Source of the DNA: a virus
Length of the DNA stretch: 64,000 bases
IMG/VR virus record: IMGVR_UViG_3300033143_006101
Span: 1 to 64,000 of that record
Strand: one strand, 5' to 3'
This document shows, piece by piece, positions 58,701 through 64,000 of the stretch (the stretch's first letter is position 1; each line of letters starts with the position of its first letter). A program made the translations under genes and the position numbers. The notes below the pieces were generated by a model. The model was not told where the DNA came from and did no database searches. It saw only the letters and a program-made list of their open reading frames with translations.

Positions 58701-59363
58701 AATGATTTATTAAAAATAAATGGTATTCTTCAAATAGATCAAGCTGATGCAGATACAAATATTCTAACTTTTGAAAGTTCAGATATAGCACATGCTTTAA
58801 CAAGTTGGATGCCCACAAATACTTTTACTGCTTTTACTAAATTATCCGCAACTGGTGGTGGACTTCAAGTATCTGTTGCTACTGATGGTGATGAAACAAT
58901 TCAAACAGCTCTATCTACTCGAGTAGCATTAAGAGATGTTGCAGATACTTCTACATCTACTGGAAGTATTGGTGTTATAGAATTCGATAGTTATCAACAT
59001 GATGGTGCTGATAATCTATCTGCTATAGCTGATGACGGTGATATTTTCTGTGTAAGAAATAATGGTGATACCAAATTCATTATAAAAGGTGATGGAGATA
59101 TTTATTATGATGGTGCAGATCAAGGAACTTATGATACTGAAAATGATATAGCATTAACTGGAGCAATAAATAATCCCAATAGCCAGGAATACGGTAGATT
59201 ACAAGAACTTGGTATTGTAGATAATGGTTTTATTAGTAGAAAGAAATTAGACGCTCTTACTGTTGGTTCAATAGGCCAACTTTGGAATATAATTAGACAT
59301 TTATCTAAGAAGTTTGATGTATCAGAAGATGAGCTTTTTGAAATGGCCAAAAATTATAATTAA
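55749..59363 (+). CDS. Tail fibre with YadA-head-like repeats
   Basis: The product has 1204 residues. It has an N-terminal shaft with repeated units ending in EHLNWT, KEHIDWT, LEHIDWT and NEHIDWTGA. The central part has many TAIGYxAGL and VGYTAG type repeats (YNTFIGVNAGYDVTTGDYNCYIGYYAGENTG, AIGYQAGLACAGTGVAIG), matching YadA-head trimeric beta-helix repeats of bacterial adhesins. The C-terminal region has GDIYYDGADQGTYDTENDIALTGAINNP then a helical end LIIRHLSKKFDVSEDELFEM-type. It is a receptor-binding or long fibre. Ribosome site AGGAGATA lies upstream. Confidence 0.82.
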   Translation: MPYITVPTRTQTLSSMYADINQLQSNINAMLDASKAFTDLAVDEDVTFSGLTAMRLLAIDSSNKVVNTNLNQWINGTGNQITVTDNGNGTVTMSAPQDIHSGASPTFADLTLSSPSTIYGLDHDSFAGYVAAEHLNWTVNTGSVIDDNNIAASSITQHEGSITHNNLAGVTAKEHIDWTVDADPYNVHKLNITWDSITQHEAQINHDNLFGFVALEHIDWTNATQNIDTSGTINGTTLKYNEIDINNSNALSNVVYLDIDNTFLENMIITKDLTVIGDFIVIGDTYAAEVETVLISDNLGIINYGETGTGITAGFAGWEVDRGIYAAPYRWGFEESTDTWRLGESYYDIDVTTSTGTFVVGDIILTSTGERGKVFDITGSVLSTGVHVGVFSTGMYVYTSTGAAGTITSVSEVESLQAVATREDSPTLNGIPYWNNTLKQFNTSSSIVWDTSTTGAAKGDLLIRSSTGFTRLAVGSNGQTIIADSSETTGIKWAGHDSLDEYVANEHIDWTGASAGTIDPTNLGLHASRHEIGGADLIDHDNLTNTHDLTTDIDHDTITNNHNLTTDIDHDQLTNFVANKHIDWTGASNNLVTSGYIRISNNEIRFYDNGSNYVGFKAPALTGDQIWTLPDSDGTTGQVLATSSGLLYWSDIVATSVISDSDGNTLLGTGTGTNLSSPDATYNTFIGVNAGYDVTTGDYNCYIGYYAGENTGVDVQYQTFIGAYAGQNNTASYATAIGYQAGLACAGTGVAIGYLAGQSGLSYGVAIGQECATGGLGSRSVAIGYKSCFGNANGAQDCVFVGYTAGLNNAGGDGNTGVGASACKNAGAKTGNTAIGNHSQYDASGNYNTSFGAHSLYDCGGGYNVAVGYEAGHFVTNNYNILIGFQAGYRCQGSYNIGIGRKACGNDTGGTKDYNVAIGDISLTAITTAVDNTAIGTNSGSVLTTGSSNVLIGHDAGSTLTTESNLLYIENTNSATPLIYGEFDNDLLKINGILQIDQADADTNILTFESSDIAHALTSWMPTNTFTAFTKLSATGGGLQVSVATDGDETIQTALSTRVALRDVADTSTSTGSIGVIEFDSYQHDGADNLSAIADDGDIFCVRNNGDTKFIIKGDGDIYYDGADQGTYDTENDIALTGAINNPNSQEYGRLQELGIVDNGFISRKKLDALTVGSIGQLWNIIRHLSKKFDVSEDELFEMAKNYN

Positions 59364-59375
59364 GGAGAATATACA

Positions 59376-59669
59376 ATGGGATTACAATTAGCAGAAGACA
59401 TCTCTGGTGGCTACTCAATGAACTACTGGAAAATAGAACGTTGTGAAGTTGATTACACTGAAGAAGTAGTACGTATTAACATGGCAGGTTTTAAGAGTAA
59501 AACAGATAAGGATGGTGGAGAAAGTCTTGTTAGCATGAAGAATGAAAGAATACCTTTAGCAGATATCACATTCGCATCTAGTGATATAAGAGATGATCTT
59601 TATCCAAAAGTTAAAGCTCTTGATGATTGGTCTGGTGCTTCTGATGTATACGAAGATGGGCAACCATAA
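59376..59669 (+). CDS. Hypothetical small protein
   Basis: The product has 97 residues with AAGGAGAA upstream. It contains MNYWKIERCEVDYTEEVVRINMAGFKSKTDKDGGESLVSM, a strand-rich domain resembling small phage tail components. It follows the YadA-like fibre by 12 bases and precedes a helical protein. No family is recognised; a fibre accessory is likely by position. Confidence 0.6.
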   Translation: MGLQLAEDISGGYSMNYWKIERCEVDYTEEVVRINMAGFKSKTDKDGGESLVSMKNERIPLADITFASSDIRDDLYPKVKALDDWSGASDVYEDGQP

Positions 59670-59709
59670 AGTATACTTTAAATAAAATTTTAAACTAAGG
59701 AGAAATGAA

Positions 59710-60192
59710 ATGAAAAAGAAAGAATTAGTAGAACTTTGGAATGTGTTATCAGAAATAGGAGATTCCGGAGAAAAAATGCCGAAAGGATTTGCTTATGATC
59801 TTGCGAAAAATAGGAACAAAGTTAAAGGTGAGGTAGACATATTAACAGAACTTACAAAACCTCCAGCAAAACTAGAAGAATATGATAAAGAACGACAAGA
59901 ACTTTGTCATAAATTTGCAGATAAGGATGAGCAGGATAATCCCATTATCTTTAATAATACTTTTGCAATCAAAGAAAACAAAGAAGTATTTGATGCTGCA
60001 ATTGAAAAGTTAAAAGAAAAGTATAAAGATACTTTAGATAAAGCAAATAAAAGCAAAGATGAAATAACTGAAATTTTAGAACAAGAAACTGACATTACAT
60101 TTCACAAGATTAAATTAAGTAAAGTTCCAGAAGAAATACTACAACGATACATGTATATTCTGGAGCCATTAATTATTGATGACCGTGAATAA
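59710..60192 (+). CDS. DUF1617-like helical protein
   Basis: The product has 160 residues with TAAGGAGAAA upstream. It is helical and charged: LVELWNVLSEIGDS, then LTKPPAKLEEYDKERQELCHKFADKDE and EILEQETDITFHKIKLSKVPEEIL. The pattern fits DUF1617, a small phage protein often near tail genes; the match is by eye. It is followed 11 bases later by the last fibre gene. Confidence 0.6.
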   Translation: MKKKELVELWNVLSEIGDSGEKMPKGFAYDLAKNRNKVKGEVDILTELTKPPAKLEEYDKERQELCHKFADKDEQDNPIIFNNTFAIKENKEVFDAAIEKLKEKYKDTLDKANKSKDEITEILEQETDITFHKIKLSKVPEEILQRYMYILEPLIIDDRE

Positions 60193-60203
60193 AGAGGAAA
60201 GAG

Positions 60204-63200
60204 ATGGATAAAGTCAAATTTGACGGTAATATTATTAACCTGTATAGTGAAGACTATGAGTATATGCAGAATGCAGCTGAATCAGAAGCTCAGCAAGCAG
60301 TACGCCAAACAATAAAAACCCCGTACATTCCTTCAGTCATTAGAGGTTTTAATATAATGGTTAGTATTGCTGACAGTACAAAAATTGAGATGTACCATGA
60401 GGATAATATAGGCACAGCTGTCAATTACTATGGTACTATCATAGAAGACCAGGCAGGATTAGATTTAATTTCTCTAAGTGATTATACTGCCAGTACTGTT
60501 AATTATATTTATTTAAAATATTATAAAGTTGATGCTTCTTTCGATAAGCTCACTTCAACAATTATTGAAGGATCCAAATTAGCAATAGATTTATCAGATT
60601 TCTCAAAGGAATACAACCGACATCTTGATAAATGGACTATTGTAGCTTATACTGCTGCAGAATATGCAGGTCTTAGCGAAGAGAACCAACAAAATCTAAT
60701 TTGCTTAGGTAGTACTACCGCTCAAGGAATCGGAGTTGATTTAACAGTTACAACAAGTACTGGAAGGATTCAGGCACTTACACAAATCGCTCCAGGTTCT
60801 GTTGACGCAAGCCATCTTTCAGGCATCTTTCACGCAACACAACAACAAGTAGATGAATCAGTAATATATAATGATAATTATAGCGGAACACCCATTAATC
60901 TAGAAGAAGATTTAAACGAACTTAGAACAGAAGTAAGAAAAATAAAAGGAACAGGAGATTATAGAGATTCTACTGATGCTAACTTACAATCATTTGATAC
61001 AACTGTTAATAAAGTACATACAAATGGTATACTATCTTCTGGTTATAATTTAGATTATATTATTACATCTTCAGGAACAGCCATTCAATTAAAAACTGGA
61101 AAAGCTTTAGTTGATGGTAGTGTCGTTGTCGTAAACGAAGATAATCCAATTGCATTAAATCTGGCAGCTGCAGATAGAACTACTATAGGAGATTATGCAA
61201 CAAAAACTGGAGCCGAAGCTCATTATGCTGGAGCTCAACCAGCAATCATTACATTAGATCATGCTCCTATTGCTAATCTATTAGTAGTTGAGCAAGCTAC
61301 AGGTACAATATATGCAAGTGGAACACATTATATTGTTGATGAAGCTACTGGTATTATAACTACAATATCTGGTAAAGATATAGTAAATGAAACAGTTGAT
61401 TGTTATTATGATTGGGGTAAAGCTAGATATGATGTAGTAGAAGTTAATTCTGCTGGAGAGTTCAGTCTTACCGCAGGTATACCAGATGATGATCCAGAAT
61501 TACCTACTTTAAGTGGTAGTGATATATTACGTTTATATGTTGTTGAAAGACCTGTACTAACAGAAACTATTGTAGCCCAAAATGTTTTTGATGTTAGAAA
61601 ATATGTACAAACAGTAAGAGAAAGATTTGAAATAAATCCTGATGATTATGTAAATACAGAATGGGGTGTTAATAAAGTATCTTATATAGACAGTAGTGGT
61701 GATATAGATACTGGTTGGGCAAATTGGTCCTTAATTACTACGTCATCCGGGCGAGCTGCAGTATCTTCAACAAGCAGTACAAAAATACGTACAGTAATTT
61801 TTACAGATGAAGATGATGAATTGTGGATTAGATTAAAAAAACATGATGTAACAGGAACTATAACAATTGCGTATGAAGAAATATCTGGAAGTGGTATTCT
61901 TAATGAAGCAGTTGATATTAATTTATTTAATAATACAACATTAGAAAACTTACAAACATTTGTAGCAAAAGGATTTTCTAAAGGTTATCATATTGTAGAA
62001 TTAACTTTAAATGACGCAGTAGAATTAGAATTCTATGGTTTTGTAGTCGGCAAATCAGATATGTATTATGGAATTACCGGTGTAGAGCTTGGCGTATTAA
62101 AAACAAATAGATTAGATACCGCAGCTTTAAATACTCAATGGGAAGTTGGATATGAATATAAAATATCGGATCTTGTAATGGTAGGCCAAGGTATTTTTCG
62201 TTGTGCAATAGAACATACTTCAAGTAGCAATTTTACAACAGATTTTGATGCAGCTTATTGGGAAGTTCCTTTTGAAGATGGAACTGTTACTACTGCTAAA
62301 TTTGCAGAGGGTGCTATTCAAGAAATAATGGCATCAACAATTACTAACTTACGAAATAGGCTTGATGCATCAGAAAATCAACTCCTAGAAATCAGCTTAC
62401 AAAATTTTTATCAATCACAACAAACAAATGTAAATGCTAATTTCTTTTTGGAAACCTTTTTAAATGAAGATAAAAATGATGCTACTTTAGAAAATTCAGC
62501 TAATAATCTTGTACAAATCATGGATGATACTGACTGGAATAACAACTGGAAAGAACGAGAAGGTGTTCCTAATTTTAAAAATGGATTTATGCGTCCACCA
62601 AAACAATCTTATATGTTAGAAATAATTGATGAATATAATCTTAAAGGGATTGGGCAAATTTCAAAGGGTGGAATAAGTCAATATGATACTACAAGTAATT
62701 GTTATTGGTTAATGACTAATAATGGTTCTAATGGTATTGGAGAAATAGTTAAACTTTCTCATAATATGAAAGATGGGAGAGTGGAAGTATTAGATAGATG
62801 GTATTTAAATGCAAAAGGAAGTAGTTATTACTGGTCAGGAATAGATTCGGATGAATCATATGTTTATGCTGTTGTACATGGAGATTCACTTTCTACATCA
62901 GCTATATATTCATTTGCTATAAATTCTGATGGTACAATAGGGTATAGCCATGTTCCTAATGGAGGCACAATATATGTAGGATTAACAGGAAGTATAACTA
63001 CTGTTAATGGAAGTGATCAAATAACTGTATCTTCTACTAACCCGTATCGAGTTGGTTTAAGGATAGATGCTATTGGAATACCTGCAGGATCTTATATTAC
63101 AAAAATAATAAGTTCAACTGTATTTGAAATATCAGAAGATGCTACAGCAGATGGTTCACCTAGTGCAGAATTTAATGATTATTATAGGGCACATCCAATA

Positions 63201-64000
63201 GCTGCTAGTGGATCAGATGTTGGTTATTATACTGATTGTTGTATTTGGGATGAGAATGATATAATGGTGCTTGTTTGTAATGGTACAACAAATGTAAATT
63301 TAATTTCTTTAGCACAAGGTACTCTTACAACTGGGACAGCTAGTAATCAAACAGGTTTAGAAAAATATATAGGAGGATCACTATCTAAATGCAGGAGTAT
63401 AACAAAATACGGAAATGATTTATATACAAGAGTTAATGATAATACAGATACTTATAGATTTATATATAAATTTGATGTAACTACTGATATAGATACTAAT
63501 ATTTTTATAAAAGCAAGCGGAAGATGGCATACTTCAAGAAATTTTGAGCCTAGAACAGCATCCGGAGGAATAACAATAGGTTATCATGGAGATTTATTAG
63601 AAATAGAAAGTACAACTAATACTGGTGATTTTATATCTCATCGATCATTAAAGAACGCACTCTGGGCAGAGAATCAAGTAGTAGGAGAAATACAAACTAC
63701 TGCTGGGCCTACAACTGATGATAATAGAGCAATTTGTTTTGATGGCGATTATGTGTGGTATAGTGCTAATAATAATAATACAAATGCGGTAAGACTATAT
63801 AGAAGAAATGTATCTACTGGTGCAGAAACGTATACGACTGTTAATGCCGGGAATTGGGATCATATATCAGGCATGTGTTGGGATGATGTTGGAGGAACAG
63901 ATTATTTCTTCATACTCGGAGAGTCTTCGATCTCTACTGGTAGATCAATTACAAGAACAGTTTTAGAAAGTGCATTAGGAGGAACTTTAAATTTCACCTC
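60204..64000 (+). CDS. Large fibre protein, 3' end beyond the window
   Basis: At least 1265 codons without a stop run to the end of the window. The ATG at 60204 follows AAAGAGGAAAGAG. It opens MDKVKFDGNIINLYSEDYEYMQNAAES. It is beta-rich throughout (TTSTGRIQALTQIAPGSVDASHLSGIFHA; VIVVNEDNPIALNLAADRTTIGDY-like strands). A coiled coil lies near ASTITNLRNRLDASENQLLEIS, and from about 62600 come repeated blade-like segments (YYWSGIDSDESYVYAVVHGDS, AIYSFAINSDGTIGYSH) suggestive of a beta-propeller receptor-binding region. Its C terminus cannot be judged. Confidence 0.72.
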   Translation, partial: MDKVKFDGNIINLYSEDYEYMQNAAESEAQQAVRQTIKTPYIPSVIRGFNIMVSIADSTKIEMYHEDNIGTAVNYYGTIIEDQAGLDLISLSDYTASTVNYIYLKYYKVDASFDKLTSTIIEGSKLAIDLSDFSKEYNRHLDKWTIVAYTAAEYAGLSEENQQNLICLGSTTAQGIGVDLTVTTSTGRIQALTQIAPGSVDASHLSGIFHATQQQVDESVIYNDNYSGTPINLEEDLNELRTEVRKIKGTGDYRDSTDANLQSFDTTVNKVHTNGILSSGYNLDYIITSSGTAIQLKTGKALVDGSVVVVNEDNPIALNLAAADRTTIGDYATKTGAEAHYAGAQPAIITLDHAPIANLLVVEQATGTIYASGTHYIVDEATGIITTISGKDIVNETVDCYYDWGKARYDVVEVNSAGEFSLTAGIPDDDPELPTLSGSDILRLYVVERPVLTETIVAQNVFDVRKYVQTVRERFEINPDDYVNTEWGVNKVSYIDSSGDIDTGWANWSLITTSSGRAAVSSTSSTKIRTVIFTDEDDELWIRLKKHDVTGTITIAYEEISGSGILNEAVDINLFNNTTLENLQTFVAKGFSKGYHIVELTLNDAVELEFYGFVVGKSDMYYGITGVELGVLKTNRLDTAALNTQWEVGYEYKISDLVMVGQGIFRCAIEHTSSSNFTTDFDAAYWEVPFEDGTVTTAKFAEGAIQEIMASTITNLRNRLDASENQLLEISLQNFYQSQQTNVNANFFLETFLNEDKNDATLENSANNLVQIMDDTDWNNNWKEREGVPNFKNGFMRPPKQSYMLEIIDEYNLKGIGQISKGGISQYDTTSNCYWLMTNNGSNGIGEIVKLSHNMKDGRVEVLDRWYLNAKGSSYYWSGIDSDESYVYAVVHGDSLSTSAIYSFAINSDGTIGYSHVPNGGTIYVGLTGSITTVNGSDQITVSSTNPYRVGLRIDAIGIPAGSYITKIISSTVFEISEDATADGSPSAEFNDYYRAHPIAASGSDVGYYTDCCIWDENDIMVLVCNGTTNVNLISLAQGTLTTGTASNQTGLEKYIGGSLSKCRSITKYGNDLYTRVNDNTDTYRFIYKFDVTTDIDTNIFIKASGRWHTSRNFEPRTASGGITIGYHGDLLEIESTTNTGDFISHRSLKNALWAENQVVGEIQTTAGPTTDDNRAICFDGDYVWYSANNNNTNAVRLYRRNVSTGAETYTTVNAGNWDHISGMCWDDVGGTDYFFILGESSISTGRSITRTVLESALGGTLNFT

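Overview
This window is part of a large, AT-rich tailed-phage genome with a contractile tail (myovirus type). It holds a sheath, a tube, a tail-assembly chaperone pair with a -1 frameshift signal, a tape measure, a hub, a spike, gp25-like and baseplate-J wedge proteins, and several giant fibres. The host is probably a Gram-negative bacterium: the phage carries an ADP-heptose-pathway kinase, a heptosyltransferase-like domain and an outer-membrane phospholipase with a signal peptide. Shine-Dalgarno sequences (AAGGAG, AGGAGG, GAGAGG) are clear. None of the nine tRNA genes encodes its 3' CCA. Capsid, portal, terminase and replication genes are not in the window.

Region 1 (about 1-14000) is an accessory block of short, overlapping plus-strand genes mixed with nine tRNAs (His, Trp, Leu x2, Lys, Arg x2, Ile, Met/Ile2). 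Recognisable products are a methanogen-type thymidylate synthase split by a LAGLIDADG intein, a Pth2 peptidyl-tRNA hydrolase with a zinc-finger insert, a GGQ release-factor-like protein, a DUF2493/SLOG protein, a GroES, a mannose-6-phosphate-isomerase-like cupin, an HNH nuclease and an HldA/RfaE1-type heptose kinase (the only minus-strand gene). Three genes here are interrupted: a GIY-YIG endonuclease (two frameshifts), an HNH homing endonuclease (in-frame TAA) and a small zinc-ribbon protein (in-frame TAA). A strong terminator closes the block at about 14050.

Region 2 (14064-22284) begins at a phage promoter. It carries small structural genes, a 1707-residue fibre with internal repeats and a DUF2341/LamG-like tip, a DUF4376 tail protein and an OMPLA (PldA) homologue, and ends in a second terminator.

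Region 3 (22332-44817) is the tail module in order: decoration/neck genes, putative tail terminator, sheath, tube, frameshifting chaperones, tape measure, hub, spike and baseplate wedge.

Region 4 (44873-53180) is a glycan cassette embedded inside the tail operon. It holds a GT-B glycosyltransferase, an SDR epimerase, a TylF-like methyltransferase, a sulfotransferase-like protein, a GT2, a GT2-GT9 fusion, a deaminase-fold protein, a SAM methyltransferase and a DUF115/Maf-like protein. Region 5 (53177-64000) returns to tail proteins: a large FN3-like baseplate protein, a YadA-head-like fibre, two small proteins and a fibre that runs off the window.

The main new observation is a two-box promoter, ACCTTAAA-N16-CTATTATT or close to it. 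It occurs at seven places with exactly 16 bases between the boxes: upstream of the main transcription units, as a divergent pair around the heptose kinase, and once inside the DUF115 gene.
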